A stretch of DNA of 64,000 bases from Xiphydria camelus (GCA_963678675.1 OY783195.1:18569342-18633341), one strand, 5' to 3'. Positions 45,756-58,275 are shown, counted from the first letter of the stretch. The notes: a model not told the origin generated them from the sequence alone. Made by a program: numbers and translations.

Positions 45756-47931
45756 GTGAACCTGCTCATGATCCAAGATCACTACATCGATGAGGAAGAG
45801 GATGAGGAGGATGAGAACGAGGACAACGAAACATCCATCATTTACTACTACGTCGGGATCAAGGATCTTTCTCGACTAGTCAACACACAGCTTTCAAGAT
45901 GGAACGGAAAGAAGTATATCTGCGACTGCTGCCTCCATTACTTCGGAAGCCTCAAAGACGTGGGCAACCACGAAGTCGACTGCGATCAGGTGAATCGGTG
46001 CAAGGTCAAGATGTCTGCACCGACGCACAGCACCTTGGCGTTTAAGAACTTTAACTTCAAGGAAAGGGTGCCGTTTGTCGTTTACGCAGACTTCGAGTGG
46101 CCTCTGAAGAACGTCGACCTGCAGCAGACGAGCAAAACGAGGGTATGCCAAGTGCACGAACCATTCAGTGTGGGATTCTACGTGCGGTGCAGCTACGACG
46201 ACACGTTGTCCCGCTACAACAGCTTTTGGGGCTCGAAAGCCGCTGAATGGTTCGCGCGCGAACTTTCTGAGCTGGCCGAGCAGGTCGAAGGAGTCCTCAA
46301 GCACACCGTTTCCATGCAACCGCTCACGGAGAAACAGGAGGAAGCTTTCCGCATCGCCGAGAAGTGCCACATTTCCGAGAAGCAGCTGCTGGATGCGAGG
46401 AGGGTTCGTGACCACTGCCATCTCACCGGCAGGTAAAGGGGCGCAGCGCATGATAACCTGATGAGGGCTGTAACCTGAATTACCAGGATTCGCGCACCAT
46501 TCCCGTCGTCTTTCATAATCTCAGCGGCTACGACAGTCACCTGATCATCAAGGAAATTTCCACCTGCTTCGACGGCCGGATCGACCTCTCGCCCTTGAAC
46601 ATGGAGCGATACGCCTCGTTCACCAAACATCTGAAGGGCAGCGACATCGCCCTTCGATTCATCGACTTTCTCCGCTTCATGGCATCGTCGTTGGAGAAGT
46701 TGGCGTCTTACCTCGCGGAGACGCCGATAACCAAGAGCCAGTTCCCGCAGACCCGAACCGAGCAGTTTGCATTGCTAAGGCGGAAAGGGGTTTTCCCCTA
46801 TGAGTTCATCGACACCTGGGACAAGCTGGACGCGACGGAGTTGCCTACCAAGCAGCAGTTTCACAGCCGTCTCATCGGCTGCAACATCTCCAACGAGGGC
46901 TATGAACACGCCCAGAGTACGCGGACCTCTACCTCAAGACCGACGTTCTACTGCTGGCCGACGTGTTCGAGAACTTTCGTGACAACTGTCTCGAAGCGTA
47001 CGGTCTAGATCCGGCCCACTACTACACCATCCCCGGCCTCACGTGGGATGCAATGCTCAAGTACACCGGCATCGAGTTGAAACTGCTCACCAACATCGAC
47101 ATGCTCATGTTCGTCGAGCGGGGTATCCGAGGCGGTGTCAGTCAGTGCAGAAACCGTTATGCCTGAGCCAACAATGAGTACATGGGGGACTATAATCCCG
47201 AAGAGGAGACAAAGTACCTCATGTACTACGACGTGAACAAATTGTACGGCTGGGCGAGGACGCAACACCTCCCGTACGGTGGCTTCGAGTGGGTTGAGAA
47301 CCTCGACGACGATTTCCAGTGGAATGTGACCGATGACTCGCCCATCGGATACATACTCGAGGTGGACTTGGACTACCCGGAAACCATCAACGACGCCCAC
47401 CGAGACCTGCCACTCTGCCCGGAGCAAATGAAGCCGCCGGGCTCGAAGGAGTCCAAGCTTCTAACCACGCTGTACCCGAAATCGCGCTATGTCATTCACT
47501 ACCGCAACCTCAGGCAAGCTCTCGAGCACGGTCTACGGCTAACCAACATCCGCAGAGCCCTGAAGTTCGACCAGTCACTGTGGCTCAAGAGTTACATCGA
47601 TCTCAACAGCGACATGCGGAAACGAGCCCGCAACGAGTTTGAGAAGAACCTATTCAAACTCACGAACAACGCGGTGTTTGGCAAGACAATGGAGAACGTG
47701 CGGAAACGCGTCGATGTCAAACTCGTGACCAAGTGGAATGGTAGATATGGTGCCGAAGCACTCATCACCAGACCCAACTTCCACAGCCGAGCCATTTTCG
47801 CGGAGAACCTCGTAATCGTGCAACTCAACAAGATCGAAGTTCTCCTGAATAAGCCGATCTACGTGGGGTTCTGCGTACTCGATTTGACCGCTCTGACCGG
47901 TATCGCCATAAAAGTGATCCGAGCCGGCTAA
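45756..47931 (+). pseudogene. protein-primed family B DNA polymerase, Polinton/adintovirus type, broken
   Basis: It is a fossil of a DNA polymerase B type 2, the replicase of Polinton/Maverick elements and related insect viruses. The N-terminal part has an acidic run and a Cys-rich KYICDCCLHYF segment. Exo I follows (VVYADFEW, about 46080), then RDHCHLTGR, Exo II (FHNLSGYDSH, about 46510), Exo III ([13 protein letters not shown], about 46930), motif A (YYDVNKLYGWA, about 47226) and motif B (KLTNNAVFGKTMEN, about 47655). Motif C (DTDS) is missing, because similarity ends near 47890. Breaks are a TAA at 46434-46436, a frameshift near 46455, another near 46912 and a TGA at 47164-47166. GC content is higher than the flanks. 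No capsid, integrase or terminal repeats were seen, so it is a lone truncated insertion. Confidence 0.8.
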
Positions 47932-48708
47932 AGGAGAGGAGTGTCCGATGCAGCCGATGAACAATTGGGGAATTTTGATACTTAGTTTATCTACAGAGCG
48001 GGTACTGCGGGAGATGGCTGGTTACGAATTATCCGGAAGTTACCTTCCAAGGAAGGTTTGGGACCCCGAGCTATTGTGTACATGAATTTGGTTTCTTACC
48101 TACGAGTATAGCTGCGCTCTTTTCTATTCTCTGATTTGAAATCGCCTGCAACGCGCGCGCGAAATTTTCATTTCTTTTTTTGCTGACTGACCAGCTCCGT
48201 CCCCACATTCAGCTAACTGACTGTCATAACTTTTATTTATATGCAATATACAAGTTGTAGGTATATCGATTTTCAGCCTTAGTAAATTCATATTATTACC
48301 TCGGCAGGAACGACAACTTCGATAGCGTTCCTGAGACACCTGTTCTCAGTTTTGCTTGACTAACCGCAGTATGTTTGTCCATACAACCACTTCAATAAAC
48401 TATAAAAAAGCTAGGCTTAGTAAATTCAGAGACTTTTTTTGGCTCTGGCTCTTGGACTGTACCGTGGGGTGAGATGCCGCAGGACGGACACCGCTCTACA
48501 TATGTAATTAAACCACTAAATTCTCTTTGCGCAGTTCTTCAAGTATCTTATACTGATTTCCCCATTTTTAACTTTTGCAATAGCTCTCTACTTGATCTTC
48601 AGTCCAAATTGCCCGAGAGGACTTATATTTTCCTTGCGTTTATACATACGAGGCATATTTATTATTGTAAACTAAAAATAAGATGTAATTTTAAGTCATT
48701 TTATATGT
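47932..48708. other. unassigned stretch
   Basis: Only short frames without recognisable domains. GGGGTGAGATGCCGC near 48464 resembles the inverse of GCGGCATCTCTCC near 50387 and 50727; the relation is unclear. Confidence 0.25.
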
Positions 48709-48709
48709 A

Positions 48710-50326
48710 GAGGAAAATCACCAAAGTCGGGCCCCGATCTTTAAGCGGGCCTCTCTCTTTATTTTCATACAGGGTGTAAAAAAAGTCCCGGGACGGCCGA
48801 ATATTTTGGAAAATATGCGTCGCAAAGAAAAATAAAAAATACGTATTTAATAGTTTTAAAAGTTCTATCCAGTCATATCAAACTCGACCCTCCTCCCCCC
48901 TTCCCCGTAGGGGGCGAGGGGTAACTTCAAAATTTTAAATGGAAAACTCCAATTTTTATTTCAGATTCGGGTTTTGTGTTAAAAAATAAGAAACTTTTGT
49001 CGGAAATATTTTTTTGTATCTTGGGTAGATGGTGCTCCAATCGATGAGGGAAACATAAAAATACGAAATCCTAAAAATGAATGGAATTTCAAAACGAAAA
49101 ACAAGAAAACACGGTTTCAATAGTTTTAAAAGTTCTATCCAGTCATACCAAACTCAATCTCCCCCCCCCCCCTCGATTTTTAGGATTTCGTATTTTTATG
49201 TTTCCCCCATCGATTGGAACGCCTCTACCTAAGATACAAAAAAATATTTCAGACAAAAGTTTCTTATTTTTTAACGCAAAACCAGAATCTGAAATAAAAA
49301 TTGGGGGTTTCCATTTAAAATGTTGAAGTTACCCATCGCCCCCCCCCCGTGGGAAAGGGGGGGGGTCGAGTTTGATATGGCTGGATAGAACTTTTAAAAC
49401 TATTGAATGCGTGTTTTTTTGTTTTTCTATGCGACGCATATTTTTCAAAATATTCGGCCGTCCCGGGACTTTTTTACGCCCTGTAGATCTCTATACCCAC
49501 AAAGTCACCTGCTTGTGATAGTTTTGGATACGCCCCGACATATGTCTCCACCATCGGTTTTAATCTTTCATGGTTAACAATTGACAGTTCAAACAATGTC
49601 TTGCCGTCGTGGGAAACTTTTTCGTGCGTTCGTATTTGTTTTATGTTGACGTAGTTTGAACGGTAAGTAATTCAAATTATTTGTATTTTTGAAGTGCATG
49701 GAATGATTGATCAGTTTATGGTGTTGAAGATGTGGTTGGTTGCTCGAAAAAATAACTGTAACCACAAAATAAACAAAAACGATTGTGCGTAAGTCGGGCC
49801 CCTTATTTTTTCTGTTCCTTATGTGGGCTCCTTGTTTTTTATGCTCAATTCCTCTAAATTATTATTGTTCCGTCGCATCGAGCGACGGAATTCGGAAGGT
49901 TGATTCATAGCATCACTCATAATTAACTCGCCTACTATAATTAAACGCGTCATCGGCGAAGCGACATATTTCGACATATGTCGTTAATACCTCGGTTCCG
50001 CACCTTTCGGGAAAGAAGGTAAGGTCGATAAATAAAAAAAAACATTAAAGAAAACAATGTTTCATTTCCGCTCACTTTTTGATCTTTTCCGAGTATTTAG
50101 GTAGGGGGCCCACTTTTGGAGCCCTTTTTCCAGAACCCGAAAAATGCATGTCGCAAGTTTTTTCCAAATTTCTCAGAAACAAGTCTTGTCTCAAACTTGT
50201 GTCGAATGTATGTTACAATCAATTGTTTACAATTTGCAATACAGGTATTGTAACTTCTATATGTTGATTCCTAAAAATTTTAGACGCCAAAAAGTAAATG
50301 GGGGCCCGACGTTGGTGACTTTCCTC
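48710..50326. mobile_element. TA-flanked TIR element with GTCGGGCCCC motifs
   Basis: The left end GAGGAAAATCACCAAAGTCG (then GGCCCC) mirrors the right end GGGGCCCGACGTTGGTGACT (then TTCCTC), with TA at 48708-48709 and 50327-50328. A further internal AGTCGGGCCCC lies at 49793. It contains the CAGGGTG element at 48770-49483. No transposase is recognised. Confidence 0.65.
48770..49483. mobile_element. CAGGGTG-type TIR element, nested (TA flanks)
   Basis: CAGGGTGTAAAAAAAGTCCC at the left mirrors GGGACTTTTTTACGCCCTG at the right, with TA at 48768-48769 and 49484-49485. The arms are several hundred bp long and include C/G homopolymer runs (49160-49173, 49340-49365). It is non-coding. Confidence 0.75.
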
Positions 50327-50328
50327 TA

Positions 50329-51249
50329 TGTGTATACATAAATAAAAGCATGTATGGCATCTATCCCCCTTTTAAGTGCGGCATCTCTCCTTTTTATCTG
50401 GAGAGACGCCACACCCCTCTACTTTTACAGTCGGTATGAATATAACCAAATCCTGCACAAACTATCTTTAGAAGAAAGCTTCATTACTTCCTCGGCCAAA
50501 TAAAGTACAAAAAGAATAGTACTTTCCACTACACGCATAAAATAAATCACGTAAATAAAATTTTACGAGATTTGCTTACCTTATTCACTATTAAATCTCA
50601 ATTATTATGCAGATATGGTCGCAGATCGCATTACACGTGCACTGCTTCTAACCAAATAACGCATATGAATAATATATTACCGCGACAGTGCCATTTGGTG
50701 ATCAACTTCGTAATTACACCTCGTGCGGCATCTCTCCCGTCTTTACCCTATTTTTTTTCACACTCTTATAGCATTGAAACAATTGCACCGTAAGGTTCGT
50801 CGTATTTAAGGTAGTACTATATCACGATATCGATTCATCTACGGAAATTCTAAAATTTTTTTCAGACGTAGATCTTGACAAAATAAACCATTTTTGTTAG
50901 TGAAAAAAAACGATCCACCGTCGGAAAATAAAGATATTAAATTTTAAAGATGTGCATTTCTCCCATCTAACCTCACGTAAATGGGCATGCTTTGAAGTAT
51001 TTTTCACATTTTGAAGCTAAAACATCCACCGATTTATTTAAAAAATTCAGACACATAGTTCTATATTCATACAAAGATATATTAAAAAATAGGCAAGATC
51101 CACCGTTTAGTTATTGAGTAAAAAAATATAATGTAATGACACTATCAATCACGTAGGAGGGGGAAAACTGAGCGGAGAGAATGTGGCAACAGCGCGCGTG
51201 ACGTATTCAGCAGCAACATATAACCAAACACACAACAACCTTATCAGTA
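50329..51249. other. unassigned stretch
   Basis: GCGGCATCTCTCC occurs at 50381 and 50725. I see no gene. Confidence 0.25.
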
Positions 51250-51251
51250 TA

Positions 51252-52072
51252 CCGCATGTCCTATGGCCAACCGCGCAGGTGAGCTGCGACCTGAATTCTT
51301 GACTTCGGCAGTATTTATGGTACAGTTAGAGTGGGCTTCAGACGAGTGCGCTGCATAAGAACGAAAAGTGTCGACTGCTCTTCTAATAGCTGTCAATTCG
51401 GGAGATCGAAACGTTTCGTGTAACCTCAAAATCGTAAAGTTTTGAATTAGTAGTGAATAATTTGTAGAAGTGATGAGAAATAATTATAAATAATCTTCCG
51501 AATTGTGTGTGTGACACCTTAGGTATCGCTCACGCCACTTCGTAAAACTACTTCCTAGACACGCGCGGTGCTAGCGCGGAAATAATTTCTGAAACAAATA
51601 GGCATGAGGCGTGTAATTCGGTTGGACGTCGAAAAAACCCGAATGATTGTTAACTCTCACTTCTGAACATTACTTACCATTTATTCAAAGATTCACGATT
51701 TCGAGCTTAGACTTCGATCTCCCGAATTGATAGCCATCGGGAGATCAGAAGTTTCACACTTTTCGTAAGAACGCAGCGTAAGAGCGAAAAGCGTCGTCTA
51801 ATTTCCCGATGGCTGTCAATTCGGAAGATTATTTATGATTATTTCTCATCACTTTTCTACAAATTATTCACTACTAATTCAAAACTTTACGATTTTGAGG
51901 TTACACGAAACGCTTAGATCTCCCGAATTGACAGCTATTAGAAGAGCAGTCGACACTTTTCGTTCTTATGCAGCGCACTCGTCTGAAGCCCACTCTAACG
52001 GTACCATAAATACTGCCGAAGTCAAGAATTCAGGTCGCAGCTCACCTGCGTGGTTGGCCATAGGACATGCGG
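51252..52072. mobile_element. complete CCGCATGTCC foldback element (TA flanks)
   Basis: CCGCATGTCCTATGGCCAAC and its inverse are the tips, with TA at 51250-51251 and 52073-52074. The arms are about 240 bp and contain TAGCTGTCAATTCGGGAGAT. The module recurs in the spacer near 51712 and 51810. Fragments of the family lie at 4027 and 34988. The 61-codon and 94-codon frames in the arms are mirror translations of each other, not genes. Confidence 0.7.
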
Positions 52073-52074
52073 TA

Positions 52075-52414
52075 CAGTTGAAGCAATATTGCCACGTTTT
52101 TTCGATGCGGACCTTATGATACTAGTGTGCGTGTATCCGTATATACGAAACGGGAATGTATTGAGACAGGGCTGTACGAATCTGTACGGTTGTGGTGCAT
52201 GAAGAAAATATGAAATACCTATTTTTTGCTAGAAAATTTATTTCTGTTTTTGTCCCGCAAAGGGTTACGAAAAACATTCAAACGAAGCTTCAAAATGAGC
52301 AAATTTTAGAAACTTTTTCCTGCCGAAATAGACACTTTTTCTTACCCCCCCCCCCCCCTCCGCCCCTATTAGGTGGTGAGTCGGGCGAATAGTACTACCT
52401 TAACTTCACCGATG

Positions 52415-52494
<80 letters not shown>

Positions 52495-54837
52495 GTAATT
52501 TTTCTTTTCAGAGTGCAAAGACTCGAATTTCGCCCATCTAGGTACATATAACATCATTTTAAATTAAAAGCAACAGTAGGCTGGATAATAAACTTGATTT
52601 GCGCTCTTCCCTCCCCCCCGTAAAACTTACAATGCGTACGAACTTATTGATGCTTCTGTTGATACTGCGCGAACGGTCCATCTCGTTTTCTTTTACCTTC
52701 GACAAAATGAAACCCGCTCGAGTCAAGTCATCGAGCAACTGAATAATGAAGCACGCGAATGGAGATGAGGCGCTTCTACATCAGATAATATTATGATTGT
52801 CCGTAGGAAAGAGCAACCTCGCCGCTCCCCTCGCTGCTAATCCCGCTTCGCAGACTTATCTGGCTGAAGGCAAAGCGGCGCGTTTTGCACGCAGCGTTTA
52901 TGTGCTCGGTCCTGACAGACTCCCGAACACCCAGTTTCACGACCGATGCATACGATGCGGCCGCAATTTAATGCGAAATCAATGTCACCCTGCGGCAGAT
53001 CCTCCGCGAGCCAAGCGTGTCTCGCGTAAGGAAAGAACGGGAGGATGAGCGGGAAGCACGCTTAACGGTGAGTAAAGCGCGAAGGGTTAAGGGTGAGCTA
53101 TTTTAAGAACCCTAGGTTGTAACTGTGGGATGTACCAACGTAGTAGGAGTTTCGTCTCGCGACATGCCGCAGTAAACTCGTTGAGAGCGACGACGACCAA
53201 TTTATGACTCGACGGAAGGACGAACGAACAAGGGAAAACGATAAGACTCGCGCTCTTATTAAATGGTGTCCCATTTCGCGGACGATTCACTCATTCGAAA
53301 AATCGGGGAGAAGGGAGGGCTCGCTTTGCGAAAGATTGAAGGAAAAGTGAATATAGTGAACGCAAAAGGGAGATGGAAAAAGAGGCTGCGAGCGTAACCG
53401 TGATCGTTAAAAGAACGAACACGGGGTTGGGAGTCTTCGAAAAAAAAACAACGTCAAACATCGTAGGAATGAGAGGTCGAAGAAAGAAGAAAGCGCCCGT
53501 ACGACCGTAACCACGGTGATCTGACCCGTACCTTCCATCAGAAAATATTGAATTTCCCACTATTATTCTTTACACGGTGAATTTTTTATTATTATTATTT
53601 TTTCGATTCAACGTATTTGCTTCTCGCGCCGCTGCACGGGATACGAGAATATTTGTATTCCGGGCTCAGCATTTTATAGCGCGTGAACGATACCCGATAT
53701 CTACTCACGTTTTGAATTCGTCGACGTGGGCCGTCGTTCGTAAGGCTTTCTTTACTTGCCCATCGGTAGGTGCTCTTTGCGAAACCGATGCGAGTTTAAC
53801 TTCAAGCAATGGATGGAAGCTGATGGAAAAGAGAATGGGATTGCAAAATGATTTTGGGGAAGCGGCGGTTCGTCGCGTAACCAACTATGGTTGGTGCGCG
53901 CGACGAGAATTTTTTCTCCAGTTTCTAGATCGCTTCTCTTTTAAGAATTTTTAGACAGAATTACTCCTTATTTAACTGAGATAAAAATTTGCTTCATTGA
54001 CACAAACGTGTTTTTGAATAATCCAAAGAACATAATTATTCGATTAAAATAAATATAGATTAGACGTATATAAACATTATTTATATTGAATATCATTTGA
54101 ACCAAATCAGTACCTACTCATTGGATTCAAACAAATGTGTTCTTAGGACTATCTGAAAACACGTTTATTTCGATGAAACACATTTTTTTCTTAGCGTACT
54201 TTTGAAACCATCTCTATAATGGCCACCCCTACAGTCGGAAGGTTTTAAGAGGGTTAAGAACCCGTAAGTAGAGTACGATTAGAGACGAGATGTGTGTAAG
54301 GTAGATATTTCTCTTCTAAAGATAAAATCAATATTAAGGCACGTCGGAGGGAGGGGATAAGTACAGGTACGAGATAAAGTAGAACCGGCTGCCGAATCCG
54401 ACATATTCCGAATTAAACGCAAGCGGATGAAATTGGGAAAAATACTCGCCTCCTAAACGTATATTTTATAAGATATAGATACTCTCTCTCTCTCTCCAGT
54501 TATACTATTGTACTTCCGTCGTGATATATTTTATGCATATTACTCCCACTTTTATAAGCTCACGTTTTTGGATAAATACGTGAAATTAAATCATAATCCA
54601 TACACGCCCAAAAAATATATGTGCCGTAAACGGAATTCATCTGCGACTAGAGGAAATTCTTCACAACCTTAATAGAATTCTGCTTGTAGGAAGACTAAAA
54701 GCCTCTCCATACTTAATCCACTTGCGGTAAGCAAATCGTCAGCTTGAGGTAATTAGACAAATATGCAGGCTTCGTATCAGAAGCCTTGCTCTCTTGATGT
54801 AAGAATATTTTTCCTCTTAACTCAAGAAGACATCTTC
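52075..54837. other. unassigned stretch with a TG microsatellite and GC-richer part
   Basis: (TG)n lies at 52419-52492, with C-runs at 52346-52357. The 52797-53954 part is richer in GC. It has frames of 83 (52797-53048), 89 (53291-53560, minus) and 125 codons (53577-53954, with a hydrophobic N-terminus) but no recognised domain. One of these could be an exon of a host gene; I cannot support it from sequence alone. Confidence 0.25.
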
Positions 54838-55529
54838 TCATAGCCGAGACTAATATAGCTATTTCGTTATTTCAATAAAAATCGTGGTTTCACATTGGTT
54901 CATTTGGCATCAAAAATATAGGTATATGAAATATATATTATATTTTTAGTCCAATAATCAGTATAAATCCATAAGTCTCTTTTATTTACTATAATTTTAG
55001 TTTATACATAGCCGGCATATATGAGCAGCATACAAAATATATATTATATTTGTAGTCCTATAACCAGCATAAATCCATTAGTCTTTTTTATTTACTATAA
55101 TTTTATATACTATATATTATATACTAGACTTACTATATATTTTATTTACTATAACACATAGCCAGCATAGATGAGCATCTATGGCGGCTTTGTATAAAGT
55201 AAAATTATTTTAAATAAAAGAGACTTATGGATTTATACTGGTTATAGGACTAAAAATATAATGTATATTTCGTATATCTATATTTTTGGCGCCAAATAAA
55301 GCAATATGAAACCACGATTCTTATTGAAATAACGAAATAGCTACACTGAAAAAAGTATTTAGCTAATCCAGCTATATTTCTGGCTGCCTCAGACACAACT
55401 AGAGAAATATTGCTAGCGTAGCAAGAATTCTTGCTATTGCGAAGAAAATTATCACTGCAATTACTATAATTTTCTAGTTGTGGCCAAATTTTTTTTAGTG
55501 TAGATTAGTCTTAGCTATGAGAAGATGTC
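54838..55529. mobile_element. foldback element interrupted by a MITE
   Basis: GACATCTTCTCATAGC at the left mirrors GCTATGAGAAGATGTC at the right. The arms of about 190 bp include AATCGTGGTTTCA and TCCATAAGTCTCTTTTATTT. The right arm is split by 55344-55500; the uninterrupted left arm shows the empty site (GCTAT-ATTAGTC in inverse). Confidence 0.7.
55344..55500 (+). mobile_element. CACTGAAAAAAG MITE (157 bp, TA flanks)
   Basis: CACTGAAAAAAGTATTTAGC to AAATTTTTTTTAGTG, with TA at 55342-55343 and 55501-55502. It is a short relative of the large elements at 31794 and 36449 by its termini. Insertion in a foldback arm confirms that TA is duplicated. Confidence 0.7.
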
Positions 55530-55789
55530 ATTGAACAGTCTAGTTGTACACTAAATGACATGGGCTGTCGTGACCAAGGAAAGGCAGCACTATCTTTGAC
55601 TTGTTTCAAAAAACTATGATATACATACTTGCATCAAATGGAAAAGTCATTCGAGAGAAATGGTTTTTTCTTATGTCAAGGAGACACTGCACCATAGAGG
55701 GGAAAAAACATCTTACAATTCTCTGCGGTCCGAGTTTAATTTTTTCTATAATAAAATATTTATTATTATTATATTAGATTTATAACTTA

Positions 55790-56507
55790 CTAGCAGCCCG
55801 TCCCGGCTTCGCACGGGTAGATTGTGGATTGATTTTGTCCGTCCACCATTGTTTAAATACATTTTTAATACAAAACTTTTAGTATTTTTCACGGGCTACG
55901 CAATGGTCATATTGGATTTGACCTTGACCATGACCTTCAAGGTTATATCAAGGTCAAATTAATTTTTTTTCACGTTCAAATGTGTCCTTGACCATTTTTT
56001 TCATGTTACCTTTATTGTCAGCGGAGGTCAAATTTAGGTCAAGTATAGTTCGACTTTTTGAACACCCTGTATAAGATTTACTAACTCAGAAACCTTCGCG
56101 GATATGCGTCCAACTGTTCCCTAAATTTTCATCGCAATCGGATGAACGGTTTAGGAAGGCATAATAACCATCCGTACCGGTACTTTTTGAACACCCTGTA
56201 TAAGATTTACTAACTCAGAATCCTTCGCGGGCATGCGTCCAACCATTTCCCAACTTTTCATCGCAATCGGATGAACGGTTTAGGAAGGCATAATAATCAT
56301 CAGTACCGGTACTTTTTGAACACCTTTTATAAGATTTACTAACTCAGAAACCTTCGCGGGCATGCGTCCAACCATTCCCCAAAGTTTCATCGCAATCGGA
56401 TGAACGGTTTAGGAAGGCATTTGATATTACCTTAAAGGTCACGGTCAAGGTCAAATCCAATACGACCACTGGGTAGCCAAGGGAAAATCCTTAAAGTTTT
56501 GTATTAA
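55790..56507 (-). mobile_element. Helitron-like repeat with a 129-bp triplicate
   Basis: On the minus strand it ends GAAGCCGGGACGGGCTGCTAG at 55790, a CTAG end compatible with Helitrons. An inverted pair rich in GACCTTGACC (55880-55965 and 56423-56507) encloses a direct repeat of three 129-bp units starting at 56054, 56183 and 56312 (ACTTTTTGAACACCCTGTAT). No protein is encoded. Confidence 0.45.
56054..56420 (+). repeat. 129-bp tandem repeat, three units
   Basis: Successive CTTTTTGAACACC starts are exactly 129 bp apart. Each unit contains CATCGCAATCGGATGAACGG. The third unit ends short. Confidence 0.8.
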
Positions 56508-56520
56508 ACATTTTTCTCTA

Positions 56521-57416
56521 AAATATTTTCCCGTTGAGATAATCCAGCTTGCGCGAATAGTATGCGCAGTAGCGCCACACACACACTGACGCAGTCACAT
56601 CTACATGGCTTACGTCTGACGCTCAATTTCCCAGGAAGGTCCTACCGCAGAGCCATAGCATAGATGTTTACACATCAATAATTTTTCTCTTGATGCAAAA
56701 ATTCTCGCCGGTTTTTGCGAGAATCTATCTTTTTATCACAAGAAGAATATTATTCTCGTACCATATAGAAATCTTATAAATAGAGCGATTCGTCTGCGGA
56801 AACATCTTTTTTTTTGAGCATGTAGTTTCCTTGACCTTACATGTAAGGTTAAAAGCTTTGTACTTCTCTATAATTTTGTTTCATGGTTGCCTTCCATTGG
56901 CGCAACGTTACTGCTTTCAGCCGTGTCCTATGGAGTGCAATCACGAAATCCATTTACTGCAAAGTATATGACCGTATGACATGGTACATATACTCATGTA
57001 TATCTACATAGAAAAAACGTCGGGTGATTTGGCGATAACTTAAATTAATAATTTAATTTAAATGATTGATCGTTGTTCCAGTCAAGCGGCGGAGGAGTTT
57101 ATTTCCGTTTCAGTAAATATTTTATTACTCCAAGTAATTAAATCGAAGACTACGTGCACAGAGTGAATCTTTCACCGAATCCCGAGTCGCGTAAAATTGA
57201 ACCTGAGTTTGTCCTAAACATTCTACCTCATGTAGGAGGTAAAGGATGAAAACCGATTTTAAATTACATTAAAAACTAGGCACTGCTTAGCACCTACAAG
57301 ATCGAGTTATTTCCCGAATCCGAGGTTTTCGAGGAAATAAGGGGTGCAATTTTCAGTTGAATACACCCTATTCCTCCTACCCGATTAGAAATTTTTGGCT
57401 GATCCTGGTCCAGATT
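56521..57416. other. unassigned stretch up to the assembly gap
   Basis: I see no gene. Whether the LINE 5' part begins before the gap cannot be told. Confidence 0.25.
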
Positions 57417-57616
57417 NNNNNNNNNNNNNNNNNNNNNNNNNNNNNNNNNNNNNNNNNNNNNNNNNNNNNNNNNNNNNNNNNNNNNNNNNNNNNNNNNNNN
57501 NNNNNNNNNNNNNNNNNNNNNNNNNNNNNNNNNNNNNNNNNNNNNNNNNNNNNNNNNNNNNNNNNNNNNNNNNNNNNNNNNNNNNNNNNNNNNNNNNNNN
57601 NNNNNNNNNNNNNNNN
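57417..57616. other. assembly gap (200 N)
   Basis: Exactly 200 undetermined bases. All open frames that cross it are artefacts. Confidence 0.99.
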
Positions 57617-57618
57617 GA

Positions 57619-58275
57619 CCCTCTACTGTTAGCCCCACTCCCGAGCAACTCACTGCTGCTGCCAACTCCAACACGCTGTCATCCCAGCGCACTCTAGCCA
57701 GTCAGTCAACCAATCAGGAGCTGGTGGTCTCAGGCATCCCTGCTAGCGCAGTCTCACAAGAGACGGCCCCCCAACTTTTTCATGCCATTCTGGGTGTACT
57801 TAAGCTTCAAACCACTGAGGGCGACATCACGAGCACCAGACTACTCTGCAAGCCTCAAATGCTCCAGGCAACCAACACGCCAGACCAAGTGGAAGCTACT
57901 GTGCCGTCACGAATTCCATTTGCAGTTGTCTGCAAAGATAATCTTCTAGTGAAAAGAATTATCACTGCTAAACGGAAATTTGGAGCACTCAAACTTTCCC
58001 AACTTAACGAATATATGACTAGTCAAGGTGTCACCCTTAACTCATCTATGCGCTCCGTGAATTCTACAGTAAACCTCAACGAGATGATGCCTGGACACAC
58101 TTATCGCTTACTTGCTGAAGCTAAGACCACTCTTAAGGCGGCTGGGTTTAAATATATATGGTGCACTTCTGGAGCAATACTAGCCAAAAAATCTGACGGA
58201 GGACTCATACACACGATCTCATCAAAATACGATTTGCCTAAATTAATCAGCCTCTACTCCTCTCAGCCCATCTGA
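57619..58275 (+). CDS. LINE ORF1 protein, C-terminal part
   Basis: The frame is open from the gap to a TGA at 58273-58275; the first ATG after the gap is at 57724, but the true start is lost in the gap. The segment ELVVSGIPAS begins a domain seen in ORF1 proteins of CR1/L2-like elements. The end (RLLAEAKTTLKAAGFKYIWC ... ILAKKSDG) resembles the baculovirus FP-like C-terminal domain common in such ORF1 proteins. It would bind element RNA and form the ribonucleoprotein with ORF2 protein. ORF2 continues in the same frame directly after the TGA. Confidence 0.7.
   Translation, partial: PSTVSPTPEQLTAAANSNTLSSQRTLASQSTNQELVVSGIPASAVSQETAPQLFHAILGVLKLQTTEGDITSTRLLCKPQMLQATNTPDQVEATVPSRIPFAVVCKDNLLVKRIITAKRKFGALKLSQLNEYMTSQGVTLNSSMRSVNSTVNLNEMMPGHTYRLLAEAKTTLKAAGFKYIWCTSGAILAKKSDGGLIHTISSKYDLPKLISLYSSQPI

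Noticed and set aside
57294..57697. Frames spanning the 200-N gap
   Set aside because: Undetermined bases make the frames meaningless; only the sequence after 57617 was used.
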